Virus record (IMG/VR): IMGVR_UViG_3300022890_000011
Location: 102,602 to 166,601 of that record
Length of the DNA: 64,000 nucleotides
Strand: one strand, 5' to 3'
Source of the DNA: a virus
A program made the translations under genes and the position numbers. Below the pieces are notes generated by a model, which was given only the letters and a program-made list of their open reading frames with translations, did no database searches and was not told the DNA's origin. Below, piece by piece: positions 40,501-48,635 of this stretch. How positions within the stretch are numbered: the first letter of the stretch is position 1; every line of letters begins with the position of its first letter.

Positions 40501-42351
40501 TTGTGTTGGTGCTGCAATATGTGGTAAGAATAAACTATTATGTATTCTTAAGTAATTTGATGTAAAATCACCATATATTAAAGGAGTTGATGTACTACTA
40601 TTATCAATATATAATTTACTATTACTTGTTTCAGTTCTTCCAACATTATAACCAATAAATACACAACTACTAGCGGCACCACTATCATAACCTGCTGTAC
40701 TTCCAAGAAAAGTATTATTATTTCCAGTATTTTTTTGTCCTGTATATTTACCTATCATGACATTATATGTTCCTGGATTTTCATAACCAGAAGCACTACC
40801 AAGAAAAGTATTATAAGAACCTGTGGAATTACCACCAGCTAAAATTCCAATAAATGTATTTTCTCTTTGAGTCGTCATTTGTGAACCCGCTGAATATCCC
40901 ATGATAGTATTCTGATCACCACTTGTTATTTTATAACCTGCTTGATAACCAAATAATGAATTACCTATACCACTAAATACAGCAAATGATGCTGCAAGAG
41001 AACCGACTATAGTATTTTGAGTTCCACCTGATGATTGATATCCAGCACGATAACCAATCAATGTATTATCAACTCCTGTCATTGTTGTATTTCCAGCACT
41101 TTGACCTATTATAGTAGATCTTGATGTAACACTTCTTAAATCAATTCTACCATTTATGAATAAAGACTCATCATCCCAAGTCAAATTACTTGAACCTGTT
41201 ATCTTATTTGAACCATTTCCAAATGCAATTTGATCAGTTTCTAAAGATATTGTAGTTGCTGATAAAAAATTATTATCTACTTCAGTTTGTGTATAATAAC
41301 TTGTATTAGCACTTAAAAAGTTGTTATCAAAATATGTGTCTAATGATGAACCATCAATTAATATCTCATCATTAACCTGTGTAATTACGCTATCTGTTAA
41401 TCTTCCATTGGTTGTTGCAACTGGTAAATATGTTTCTGTTAAATTTGCACCATCATTTAGAATTATTCCCCTTCTTGTATTAATGTCACCTGATTGTAGT
41501 TCAACTCTACGAAGTTGTGAATATGTACCACCCCAATTATCAGCAAACTTAAATGCATAATATCTATATCCAGTTGTATTAGTTACATAAACATATTTTG
41601 GGTCTACTTGATTTAAAGCAACGTGCTCTTCAAATAAAGAAACATCAGTTGATAATTCAACCCAAGTTCCGTCATTAGCATAAATTAAATCATCAAAATC
41701 AGCTTGTGTATTTGAACCCCACAAGGTAAAGTTTTTAACACCACGGTCAGTAGTATTACCAATATTGTGACCATTTTCATAATATACTTTTGTTATTATT
41801 TTTGTTGAACCTAAATCAATATGAAATCGTTGGTCAGCAATAACACCGTTGTTTGACGACCATTGATTATTACCAAGAGAACCAATTAATGATTTTGTTG
41901 GGTCAGTTGCAAAATGAGGATAATAATCACTAGATAAAAAAGTTGTTGCTTTAACCGTTGTCACATCTTGAGGTGATGGGTATTCGCTTGTATATATTAT
42001 AGATGGTATTGGTGTTTTAATGCTAAAATATAAATCATTATCAACATATTCAACAGCACCTTGTTCTGTTGTATTTAGTAAACTACCACTTTGAAATTTT
42101 AATGGGAAATTTGCTGTTGTGCCAGAAGATAAAGTCAATCCACCAGTCATAGTATCACCAGTGATATTAACATACCTATCATCTGATTCTACTTTAGTAT
42201 ATTTATCTGCTAAATCATAAGAATTTCCTAATTCATTGATCATATAGTAAGATGTACCACTAGCATATAAATTCACGTATCCGCTTTGAGGTGTAATAAC
42301 TGAACTAACAGATGTAGGTATCGCTGTTTGTGGATATGATTTTCTTAACAT
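37555..42351 (-). CDS. Giant fibre protein with YadA-like head repeats
   Basis: 1598 residues. About fifty 14-16 residue repeats of the type N-T-[FA]-[IL]-G-x-x-A-G (NTFIGAYAG, NNVLIGNLAGY, NTAIGYHTG) fill most of residues 400-1500, as in left-handed beta-roll heads of trimeric adhesins. Repeat blocks are separated by copies of GYGGLYV...HIYFVNESGTTWDLT. A region at about 170-300 (FHIDLGSTKIITKVYYENGH, SQLRRVELQSG) looks like a discoidin/F5-8C carbohydrate-binding domain. It is probably the long receptor-binding fibre. The DNA is less AT-rich than its surroundings. The gene is separated from 42441 by a divergent promoter region. Confidence 0.85.
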   Translation of the reverse strand: MLRKSYPQTAIPTSVSSVITPQSGYVNLYASGTSYYMINELGNSYDLADKYTKVESDDRYVNITGDTMTGGLTLSSGTTANFPLKFQSGSLLNTTEQGAVEYVDNDLYFSIKTPIPSIIYTSEYPSPQDVTTVKATTFLSSDYYPHFATDPTKSLIGSLGNNQWSSNNGVIADQRFHIDLGSTKIITKVYYENGHNIGNTTDRGVKNFTLWGSNTQADFDDLIYANDGTWVELSTDVSLFEEHVALNQVDPKYVYVTNTTGYRYYAFKFADNWGGTYSQLRRVELQSGDINTRRGIILNDGANLTETYLPVATTNGRLTDSVITQVNDEILIDGSSLDTYFDNNFLSANTSYYTQTEVDNNFLSATTISLETDQIAFGNGSNKITGSSNLTWDDESLFINGRIDLRSVTSRSTIIGQSAGNTTMTGVDNTLIGYRAGYQSSGGTQNTIVGSLAASFAVFSGIGNSLFGYQAGYKITSGDQNTIMGYSAGSQMTTQRENTFIGILAGGNSTGSYNTFLGSASGYENPGTYNVMIGKYTGQKNTGNNNTFLGSTAGYDSGAASSCVFIGYNVGRTETSNSKLYIDNSSTSTPLIYGDFTSNYLRIHNSLFLPHIAAPTQQVGYGGLYVDTANSHIYFINESGSTWDLTDTGTTDLSGYYTSAQTSANFLSATTISLATDQIAFGSGSNEISGSSNLSYNDESLYINGRLNIQSGVATSAAIGLNAGNLTMTGLYNAIFGAAAGNALTDGASNTFIGAYAGVYTEGGENNTFIGNSAGYSNVDGINNVIIGYQAGYSNIANYNNFFGYEAGYSNSDGLGNLAFGYASGYENISGDYNISIGYLAGYNNLASETIYIGHGAGQSTTGATNGIGIGTDSLKNCYGASNLAIGYKSGDAVGFTGANNVILGHNTGSAITTGYNNVLIGNLAGYKVTEGFKNILIGYQSGYDLIDGDENICIGDNAGANLRSGFFNFFTGRESGNACTDGSYNIGIGTRSLYKVVSAQYNVALGIGALEDVVTGEKNTAIGYHTGNNTTGSSNVFIGYDAGSDELGSSKLYIANTNTTTPLIHGDFSSNHIRIHNSLFLPLISTPTEQTGYGGFYVNAINALPYFVDESGNTFNLTDTGSTDLSDYYTSAQTSDYFLSANTISLETDHIAFGNGSNTITGSSNLTWDGTTFFAKGSGAAGSTNILEFQNSSSNGILTIADNGYFLFSDGTNNLMEIEGVGIGNVHFGYEAGDVNSGTYNVGIGYRALKTNTQSYCVGIGYLALTNNTGTANVAIGSNALDDALTGGNNTAIGNSTGGRLTSGNNNVLIGAGAGSIGTESVGLVAIGTTSNTTDADYTVAIGYQAGYQNAGNNCVLIGTHVAYVSTGIDNTFIGAYAGKFNKEGYNNTYLGRSAGYINTGGTGNVFIGHSAGYSEYYSNKLYIANSNTTTPLIYGEFDNDFIKVHNTLFLPHIATPTEQTGYGGLYVSEDDSHIYFVNESGTTWDLTNSGSSGGSVTATDKEILFGSGNTATSESGLTWDYGTETLSTTNIDITALSATTIFSDNVYIDEDGFIYWGPTNTEGSWRQGIDHQEPGRDLVVEVYSGGTWVEKTRYNA

Positions 42352-42440
42352 TTACAATTATTTTTCTTGTTGGTATATATATTATTTTTATATGGTAGGA
42401 ATTTAAAATAATCGCATTGTAAAAATAAATATATAATAAT
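42352..42440. promoter_or_regulatory. Divergent promoter region
   Basis: About 90 bases between the divergent fibre gene and the gene at 42441, very AT-rich with several TATATA/TAATAT boxes on both strands (ggtatatatattatttttat). Divergent transcription from this spot is implied by orientation. Confidence 0.45.
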
Positions 42441-42794
42441 ATGAATTTTGAAACAATGAAAGAAAATCTTGACATTTTAATTAAATCAGTTAAGAGGGAC
42501 ATTGAATTAACATACGAAAGTGTTTTGAATAATCCACATTCTAGTGAAGTGCAAAAACATTTATTGAGATATGCTGAATTAAATAATTTTTTATCAATAT
42601 ACCAAAATCTTTACGAAATAAAAGATGAAAAAGAATTTCAAGAAGTTTTAACAACATATGTAGATTTATCTATTAATACACTAACCGATCAACTAGACAA
42701 ACACATAGATAACGAAAATTATGAAAAATGTGCAGAGATTAAAAGTGAAATTGATTTAATCAACAACTTGAAATATAAGGAAAAAGAAAATTAG
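42441..42794 (+). CDS. Helical protein with a UVR-like motif
   Basis: 117 residues, helical. The segment LDKHIDNENYEKCAEIKSEI near the C-terminus resembles the UvrB/UvrC (UVR) interaction motif, where L-x-x-A/H-I-x-x-E-x-Y/F-E-x-A/C-A-x-x-x-x-x-I is typical. A similar motif occurs at the end of 47603-48361 and in ClpC. No enzymatic domain. Confidence 0.6.
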   Translation: MNFETMKENLDILIKSVKRDIELTYESVLNNPHSSEVQKHLLRYAELNNFLSIYQNLYEIKDEKEFQEVLTTYVDLSINTLTDQLDKHIDNENYEKCAEIKSEIDLINNLKYKEKEN

Positions 42795-42826
42795 AAATAT
42801 CCAAAAAAAATCCGTATCTTGGTAAG

Positions 42827-44038
42827 ATGAAAAAACTTAAACACTTAAAGACATACGAAGGTTTCACAGTGAAAAATTCATACATTCCTACTTACGAGGA
42901 AGCAGTAGAAATATGCGAAGTTAATAAAAATTTCTATGAGAACACACACGAAGTCAACGGATATAAAGTGTCTACGTTTAATTATAGAATCGCAGGTTAT
43001 GAAGATTTTATAAACCCACTACCAGATAAACCAAATGTTAATGCTAGAGAATTAAGAGGTTTAACCTTCATTTTTAATGAAGATGGTTCTTTATATAAAA
43101 AATATTTACATTTGCAAAAGTTTTGGAATATAAATCAAGTAGAAGAAACATTCTACCAAAATATTAAAGATTATAAAATCGTCGGCGTGGCTGATAAATT
43201 AGATGGTTCTTTGGTTACATTCGTTAAATTTCCAAATGGTGATGTTCTAAGTAAAACTCAAAACTCATTCGATAACGAACAAACAGAAGTAGTAAATAAA
43301 TTGTACAAAGATAATGAAAGTATTCAAAACTTTATCAAATGGTGTGAAAAGAAAAATTATGTAGCATTATTTGAATATGTTTCATTTATGAATAAAATTG
43401 TACTAGATTATGACGAACCTCAATTAATACTATTGAGAGTTAGAGATAATGATACTGGTGAATACATTGAATTTAAAAATCTAAAAGATTTGGGTGAAAT
43501 ACCAATCGCTGAATCAGAAGAATTTGATAATTTAGAAGATATAATAGAACTCGCTAAAAATATAGAAGATAAAGAAGGATGGGTTATAACATTACAAGAT
43601 GAAAATGGTCAATATACCATGGTTAAACAAAAGACTGATTGGTACTTTATTAGACATAGATTAAATGATAAAGTTGAAAGGGAGAATGATATTATTGAAT
43701 TAATATTGGATAATACTATTGATGATATTTTATCACAATTAGACCCTGAGAGGGATGCTAGTAAGATTAAATTTATTAATGATATTACAAAGGTGGTTTC
43801 TGATTGGGTTAATGGAAGAGTTATAGAAGTTCAAGAATTAGTAGATAAATTTGATGGTGATATAAGAGATTTTGCTATTAGATATAAAAAAGATAAAAAC
43901 TTTGGTATGGCTATGATGGTTGTTAGAGGTTATGATACTAATGTATTTAATATTGTAAAAGAATTTTTAAAGAAAAATACAAATAAATTAGAACAAGCTA
44001 GAAGTTTTATAAAAAGAAAAGATTTTAAAAGAAAATGA
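42827..44038 (+). CDS. rnlA: T4 RNA ligase 1-like enzyme with N-terminal tag
   Basis: 403 residues. The ligase motif VADKLDGSLVTF places the adenylated lysine at about 124, like KEDGS of T4 Rnl1. Downstream elements ELRGLTFIF, VALFEYVSFMNKIVLDY and KEGWVITL resemble nucleotidyltransferase motifs III and IV. The enzyme ties 5'-phosphate and 3'-OH RNA ends, for example to repair host-cut tRNA. The first residues, MKKLKHLKTYEGF, match the capsid-targeting-like tag of neighbouring genes, so the ligase might be packaged in the virion. That inference is testable; the tag could also be coincidental. Confidence 0.85.
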   Translation: MKKLKHLKTYEGFTVKNSYIPTYEEAVEICEVNKNFYENTHEVNGYKVSTFNYRIAGYEDFINPLPDKPNVNARELRGLTFIFNEDGSLYKKYLHLQKFWNINQVEETFYQNIKDYKIVGVADKLDGSLVTFVKFPNGDVLSKTQNSFDNEQTEVVNKLYKDNESIQNFIKWCEKKNYVALFEYVSFMNKIVLDYDEPQLILLRVRDNDTGEYIEFKNLKDLGEIPIAESEEFDNLEDIIELAKNIEDKEGWVITLQDENGQYTMVKQKTDWYFIRHRLNDKVERENDIIELILDNTIDDILSQLDPERDASKIKFINDITKVVSDWVNGRVIEVQELVDKFDGDIRDFAIRYKKDKNFGMAMMVVRGYDTNVFNIVKEFLKKNTNKLEQARSFIKRKDFKRK

Positions 44039-44933
44039 TAAGAAATTATGATAATTTTTTGTTTGAGAAATATGGTTCAAATGAGTTAGTTAGAAAACTT
44101 ACTTTTTATTTGGAAGATGTTATAAATAAAAATATTGGTAAATTGATTTTAAATAAAAAAATTGTATTAAATGGTAGTTTAAAAAATTTCACTGATATTA
44201 ATTTTCTAAATGATGAAATTGAGATTGTTTTGTCAAATGAGACACATGGTGGTGTATATCTAAAATTATTATTAATTGATAATAATAAAATAGAAAATCT
44301 TAAATTGGTATTTAAGATGGTTTTATCACCAGTTGAAAAAACATCTAAAAAATTGAATCGAGATAATAAAATTATAAATATTATTTCTCATGAATTTTTA
44401 CATGTTGTTGAATTATTTTTGACAAAATTAAACAATAATTTAGAATCTAGATCATGGGAATATGGAGATAGATTAAAAATATTAAAGAAAAAATATTTAA
44501 ATAGTTGTGAATTTCAAAAAGTAGAATATTTAATATATTTGTCTTTGCCTCATGAAATAAGAGCCAGAATTGAACAATTGAATAAAAATGTGGAACAAAA
44601 GAATATAATTGGTATAAAAAAAACTCAAGAATATATAAAAACAACTAAAATATATAAAGATGTTGATTTTTTATCTACCATTAATATAGATAAGATTTTA
44701 CTAAAATTAAAGAAGTTGATTATGATTTAATCATAAAAGATTTTAATCATTTGTTTTTGCAGAATAATGCAACGAATATAAAACAATATGAAAATAATTT
44801 TAAAAATTATTTTAATACTTTATTAAAAAGAAACAATAACACGATTAAAAAATTGCTTAAAGTATCATATAATTTTCAGGATGGTTTAATGTTAGAAGAA
44901 GATATAAATATAAATTATTCTGAATATAAATAA
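44035..44933 (+). pseudogene. Tagged HExxH metallopeptidase-like gene with a frameshift
   Basis: The first frame (44035-44730, 231 residues) begins MIRNYDNFLFEKYGSNELVR and has HEFLH at 119-123 in an IISHEFLHVVELF helix, and a downstream LSLPHEIRAR (His173/Glu174) that could give the third metal ligand. It stops at 44730. The other frame, entering at ATTTTA (44696-44700), continues EVDYDLIIKDFNHLFLQ and runs to 44933. Joined, the protein would be ~299 residues. The break lies at a short T run. The N-terminus belongs to the tag family. Confidence 0.6.
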
Positions 44934-44947
44934 AATAAAATAAAAAT

Positions 44948-45592
44948 ATGAAAATAAGACAAGGATTTGTAAGTAATAGTAGTTCGTCATCTTTTATAGT
45001 GACGTTTCCAAAAGAAATGAAAAACGTAAGAGATGTTAAAGAATCATTATTTCCTGATGGAAAAACATTTAGTATAGAAACAACATCCTCATGGAATGGG
45101 ACAGGAACTATAATTGATTCAGATGAAATAGCTGAACACGTATGGAAAGATATACAAAATTCAGGTGATAAGACTGTATTTGAATTGATTTTTTTGCTTG
45201 GTGAAGATTATTTAGATGGTTTTTATAATGATTGGGGTGAGCCAAAAATGTGGAGATATGTTCCATATTGGAGAGAAGAAGGTTTTGAAAAAGAAGGCAC
45301 CAAACTTGGGTTATTGGATGAATTTGAAGGTTATACTAATTTGAAAGACTTAGAAGAAGATATTAAAATTAATGATTCTATAATAGATCAGGATGATTGG
45401 GATAAATATCCACAAGGAGCTGATTCTGGTTTAGAATCAGTTAAAGAATATATTGAAAAAGCAAAAAAGATTATCGAAGGTGATGAACAATTATATTTCT
45501 TTACATGGTCTGATGATTCTTCTTATGATGCAGCTTTTGAACATGGTGATGTATTTAGAAATCTTCCATGTAAAATAGAATCACATCATTAA
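44948..45592 (+). CDS. SSSSSF-tag family protein, fifth copy
   Basis: 214 residues beginning MKIRQGFVSNSSSSSFIVTF. The C-terminus FTWSDDSSYDAAFEHGDVFR followed by NLPCKIESHH resembles the ends of other tagged phage proteins that I recall (xSDxxxxxxxxEHGD-F-LP...SHH). It is 40 kb from the other four copies. This C-terminal signature may define the family better than the tag. No enzymatic motif is obvious. Confidence 0.75.
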   Translation: MKIRQGFVSNSSSSSFIVTFPKEMKNVRDVKESLFPDGKTFSIETTSSWNGTGTIIDSDEIAEHVWKDIQNSGDKTVFELIFLLGEDYLDGFYNDWGEPKMWRYVPYWREEGFEKEGTKLGLLDEFEGYTNLKDLEEDIKINDSIIDQDDWDKYPQGADSGLESVKEYIEKAKKIIEGDEQLYFFTWSDDSSYDAAFEHGDVFRNLPCKIESHH

Positions 45593-45606
45593 AAATAATA
45601 ATAATT

Positions 45607-46068
45607 ATGAAAGTTAAGAAAGTATCAGAATTGTTTACAAATCAAAATTTAAAAAATGAAGAAAAATTTGTTGATATTATTGAAAAACTCAATAAAGATT
45701 ATTATGAAGTGAATTTATTTGCTAGAGTTGAATATGAAAATGGGTATTATTCTAAAGGTAAAGTAGAATATAAAAAGAAAAAAGACCATATCTATTTTTC
45801 TTATGGATATATGATGTATGAAGATCATGGTGATTATCATGAATTTGAAATACATGAAAATGAAGCTACTCTTAACCAAAGAATGGAATTTTGTATTGAA
45901 AAAGGTATAAAAAAAGTTAATCTTAGTGATGTTTGTATAGTTTATAAATTTGGTGATCATATTGATGCTGTTCAGGAAATTTATGAATATGATGATACTA
46001 TAAAGAGTATTATTAAAGAGATCATTGATACTGTTAATGAACTCCGAAAATATAAAATAAAAGAATGA
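45607..46068 (+). CDS. Protein of unknown function
   Basis: 153 residues, charged, alternating strand and helix. Contains YYEVNLFARVEYENGYYSKG and a helical C-terminus (IIKEIIDTVNELRKYKIKE). No domain recognised. The stop overlaps the next gene's ATG (ATGA). Confidence 0.6.
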   Translation: MKVKKVSELFTNQNLKNEEKFVDIIEKLNKDYYEVNLFARVEYENGYYSKGKVEYKKKKDHIYFSYGYMMYEDHGDYHEFEIHENEATLNQRMEFCIEKGIKKVNLSDVCIVYKFGDHIDAVQEIYEYDDTIKSIIKEIIDTVNELRKYKIKE

Positions 46069-46241
46069 GAAAAATAATAATATTATTAATTTTACTGGGT
46101 TTTTGCTCGTGTTCTTTAAAAAAAGATTTAGTAATAAGTCAGGATGAAAATAAAATTTTAAAAGAGCAAGTAGTAAAATTAAAAGAGATAAATAAAAGAC
46201 TCATAGATTTACTTGATGAATGTGAAGCAGAGAGAAAATGA
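46065..46241 (+). CDS. Small coiled-coil lipoprotein, candidate o-spanin
   Basis: 58 residues. MRKIIILLILLGFCSCSLKK has a lipobox ending in Cys16, then a short charged coiled coil (KILKEQVVKLKEINKRLIDL) with a C-terminal Cys. Outer-membrane spanin subunits have this size and arrangement and help disrupt the envelope at lysis. A matching inner-membrane spanin is not identified nearby, so the role is inferred. Confidence 0.55.
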   Translation: MRKIIILLILLGFCSCSLKKDLVISQDENKILKEQVVKLKEINKRLIDLLDECEAERK

Positions 46242-46257
46242 AGATTAAGAAATAATA

Positions 46258-46315
46258 ATTTTTTTATTTTGAATAAATTTTGTATTTTTACTTAAATTAA
46301 TAAACTAAAAAACTT
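46258..46315 (+). promoter_or_regulatory. Candidate promoter for the ligase gene
   Basis: tttttattttgaataaattt followed by tgtatttttac lies ~40 bases upstream of the ATG at 46316. A close relative of this block (tttttattttgaacaaattt) stands before nusG at 61620. Confidence 0.45.
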
Positions 46316-46957
46316 ATGAGTAAAAAATACACAAAATTTCGTTATTTGTATCCCCCCAGACCTGAGCAGACTATACCTTTTGACGCTATCGACGAATATG
46401 ACAATGGTGAATATATTGGACAAGCCAAATTAAACGGTGATTGTGCTGAATTTTATTTTGATGGTGAGAAAGTTAGATATTTTAATAGACATAAGAAAGA
46501 AGGAATTAAGTTGTTTAAACTTGAGGATTCTGAAGTATTAAAACTTCATAAATCTGAATCTTTTATGGTATTGTCTGGAGAATATATGAATAAAAATAAG
46601 AAAGGTATTGATGGAAAACCATGGAATCATAAATTTGTTATTTGGGATATTCTTGTTTATAATGGCGAACATTTAATTGGAACAACTTATGAAGAAAGAG
46701 TTAAGTTATTAGATGAATTGTATGGTGTTAATGAGTATAATGATTATTTATATGAGGTTAGTGAAAATATTTTCAGAGTAAAAACATTTTATAAAAATTT
46801 TTCTAAAATATGGAATCAAATTGTTGAAATAGATATGTTAGAAGGTTTCGTTTTTAAAAGAAAATCTGGAAAGTTAACTGACGGGACTCGTAACGAAAAA
46901 AATGGTCAGTTAAATTCGATTAAGTGCCGTAAATCTACAAAGAATTATAAATTTTAA
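46316..46957 (+). CDS. ATP-dependent nucleic-acid ligase (RNA/DNA ligase superfamily)
   Basis: 213 residues. The nucleotidyl-lysine motif is YIGQAKLNGDCAEF with Lys38 (K-x-N-G variant), motif III is VLSGEYMN, motif IV is EGFVFKR and the last motif has KCRKSTK. The protein is short and lacks accessory domains, like phage minimal ligases. DNA and RNA substrates cannot be told apart from sequence alone. It may complement the RNA ligase at 42827. Confidence 0.8.
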   Translation: MSKKYTKFRYLYPPRPEQTIPFDAIDEYDNGEYIGQAKLNGDCAEFYFDGEKVRYFNRHKKEGIKLFKLEDSEVLKLHKSESFMVLSGEYMNKNKKGIDGKPWNHKFVIWDILVYNGEHLIGTTYEERVKLLDELYGVNEYNDYLYEVSENIFRVKTFYKNFSKIWNQIVEIDMLEGFVFKRKSGKLTDGTRNEKNGQLNSIKCRKSTKNYKF

Positions 46958-46958
46958 G

Positions 46959-47234
46959 ATGATACACAAAACTAGACAACAGGTTATAGATGAATGGAAT
47001 GAATGGAATGATGTCGAACGGTGGAGTCATATTATTTTAGGAATATTTTTCAAAGGTGATATTATTATATATTTAGATAATGATAATACATCAATTTTCA
47101 TTGAAAAATCAATTTTCATAACAGATTTAGATCCTGAAGATGGTATTTGTTTATATTTTGATGATTATATTGGTAATGCTCAAGGTGTTTATGATTTATG
47201 TGAAGCTGTTGGAATAAAATGTGAAGGAGTTTAA
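46959..47234 (+). CDS. Small protein of unknown function
   Basis: 91 residues (MIHKTRQQVIDEWNEWNDVE at the start), acidic, with strands and two terminal cysteines. It follows the ligase gene by one base and is followed immediately by the next ATG. No domain. Confidence 0.58.
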   Translation: MIHKTRQQVIDEWNEWNDVERWSHIILGIFFKGDIIIYLDNDNTSIFIEKSIFITDLDPEDGICLYFDDYIGNAQGVYDLCEAVGIKCEGV

Positions 47235-47522
47235 ATGGACATGAAATATAAAATAGGAATAGTAGAATATGATTTAAATGAACTTATAGATAAATGGGTT
47301 GCAAAAGAATTTAGAGAAGAAGCTAAAGAAATAGTTTTTAAATATCTTGATTGGAATGATTTTGGTTCTCATTATATGATTGTTGAGTTAATCATTTATC
47401 ATGAAAGAGATATGGGTAATATATTTTGTTTACATTTAGATAAAATGAAACTTGATTTAGTAAAACAGAATATTATGGAAAAGGGTGGTAATTTTGGGAA
47501 TCATTTAGAAATGGGCGATTAG
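47235..47522 (+). CDS. Small protein overlapping a tRNA gene
   Basis: 95 residues (MDMKYKIGIVEYDLNELIDK at the start), helical, no known domain. Its last codons (...EMGD and the TAG stop) lie inside the first bases of the tRNA (47513-47586). Expression of the two could interfere, or processing could separate them. Confidence 0.58.
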   Translation: MDMKYKIGIVEYDLNELIDKWVAKEFREEAKEIVFKYLDWNDFGSHYMIVELIIYHERDMGNIFCLHLDKMKLDLVKQNIMEKGGNFGNHLEMGD

Positions 47523-47586
47523 TGTTACTGGCTTAGCACGGAGACTTCTAAACTCTTCAGAGTGGGTTCGAATCCCATATCGCCTA
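47513..47586 (+). tRNA. tRNA, probably Arg(UCU); anticodon reading uncertain
   Basis: Acceptor GGGCGAT/ATCGCCT, D arm with TACTGGCTTA loop, canonical T arm GTGGG-TTCGAAT-CCCAT and discriminator A. The anticodon loop can be read as CTTCTAA (anticodon UCU, Arg AGA) or, one base later, TTCTAAA (anticodon CUA, an amber reader). Both give one mismatch in the anticodon stem; the UCU reading has more G-C pairs but leaves no base 26. AGA is very common here, so Arg is favoured. CCA is not encoded. Confidence 0.82.
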
Positions 47587-47602
47587 CAAATTTAAAATTA
47601 AT

Positions 47603-48361
47603 ATGAAATTAAAAATATTAAAAGATAAAATAGTTGTTGAGGAATGGAATGAGAATTTAGAAATTAATCAAGAGGTCGATATTAAAAAATATCAAAGACC
47701 ATTTTCTTATTATTTTCAACATTTAGTTGAATTTGATGAAAATGTGACAATTAAAGATTTCATGAATCATTTATTTGATTATGAAGATTTAATTGATTTG
47801 TGTTTTTATGGGTTTACTTATGGATTTAAATTAAAACCATATTTAAAAGAATTAAAAAAACCATTAAAAGAAGAAACAGAGTGGTCAAGATTAAAACATA
47901 TTGAATTTAGTTGGATTTGTGAAATTATGAATAATAATAATATAAATGAACTAGAGTTTGATGCCTTTGTTACTGGTATTTCTAAAGATTCAAAAATATT
48001 ACATGGTTATTCTATTAGTTTAACACCTATTAATGAATGGAAACATTTACCGATCTTTTTAAATAAAGAAGTTGTTGTAACTGAATATAAAGATGGTGAA
48101 ATGGTCGAACATTTAAAAGTAAGAAAGGAGTGGATATTATATGATATTATTGGAACTTTTTTATATGAATTATCATTTCATGGGGACCCTGAGGATAAAG
48201 AAAATTTTAGTTGTGAATTGAATGACTTAAAAGAAGAGGTTTCTATAGAAGAACTTGAATTGATGCGTTTAGAAAAAGAGTTAACTGAAGCAATTGAAAA
48301 TGAAGATTATGAAAATGCTAGAAAACTTAATAAGGAAATAAAAAAAAGACGTGATTCTTAA
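47603..48361 (+). CDS. Unknown protein with C-terminal UVR-like helix
   Basis: 252 residues, alternating helices and strands, aromatic in the N-terminal half (FSYYFQHLVEFDENVTIKDF). The C-terminus (LEKELTEAIENEDYENARKL, then NKEIKKRRDS) matches the UVR interaction motif pattern. The gene begins 16 bases after the tRNA. Confidence 0.62.
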   Translation: MKLKILKDKIVVEEWNENLEINQEVDIKKYQRPFSYYFQHLVEFDENVTIKDFMNHLFDYEDLIDLCFYGFTYGFKLKPYLKELKKPLKEETEWSRLKHIEFSWICEIMNNNNINELEFDAFVTGISKDSKILHGYSISLTPINEWKHLPIFLNKEVVVTEYKDGEMVEHLKVRKEWILYDIIGTFLYELSFHGDPEDKENFSCELNDLKEEVSIEELELMRLEKELTEAIENEDYENARKLNKEIKKRRDS

Positions 48362-48410
48362 TATTTTTTGGGTTGAATGTAAAATAATATATAAATGGAA
48401 ATAATGACCT

Positions 48411-48635
48411 ATGATATTTAGAATGTGGAAAAGAAAAAAGCTGAAAAAGAAAATTACTGGTTTAGAAATGGAACTTGGTCAGGTTAAGGCTGTTATATCT
48501 GCTAATAAAAAAATGTTAATTAAAATGTACGATGAATATAATATATCAAAAGTGCAAATGGAGATTGAATCAAAAGAAATAGAAAAAATATTATTAGAAA
48601 ATAAATTAGAACAACTTAAAAACAAACTAACATGA
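48411..48635 (+). CDS. Coiled-coil small protein
   Basis: 74 residues, strongly basic and helical (MIFRMWKRKKLKKKITGLEM; ILLENKLEQLKNKLT at the end), continuous heptads. No domain. Its TGA overlaps the next ATG. Confidence 0.55.
   Translation: MIFRMWKRKKLKKKITGLEMELGQVKAVISANKKMLIKMYDEYNISKVQMEIESKEIEKILLENKLEQLKNKLT

Noticed and set aside
38550-41560. Plus-strand frames (38550, 40172, 41321) inside the fibre gene
   Set aside because: They are antisense shadows of repetitive fibre coding sequence and share no recognisable motif.
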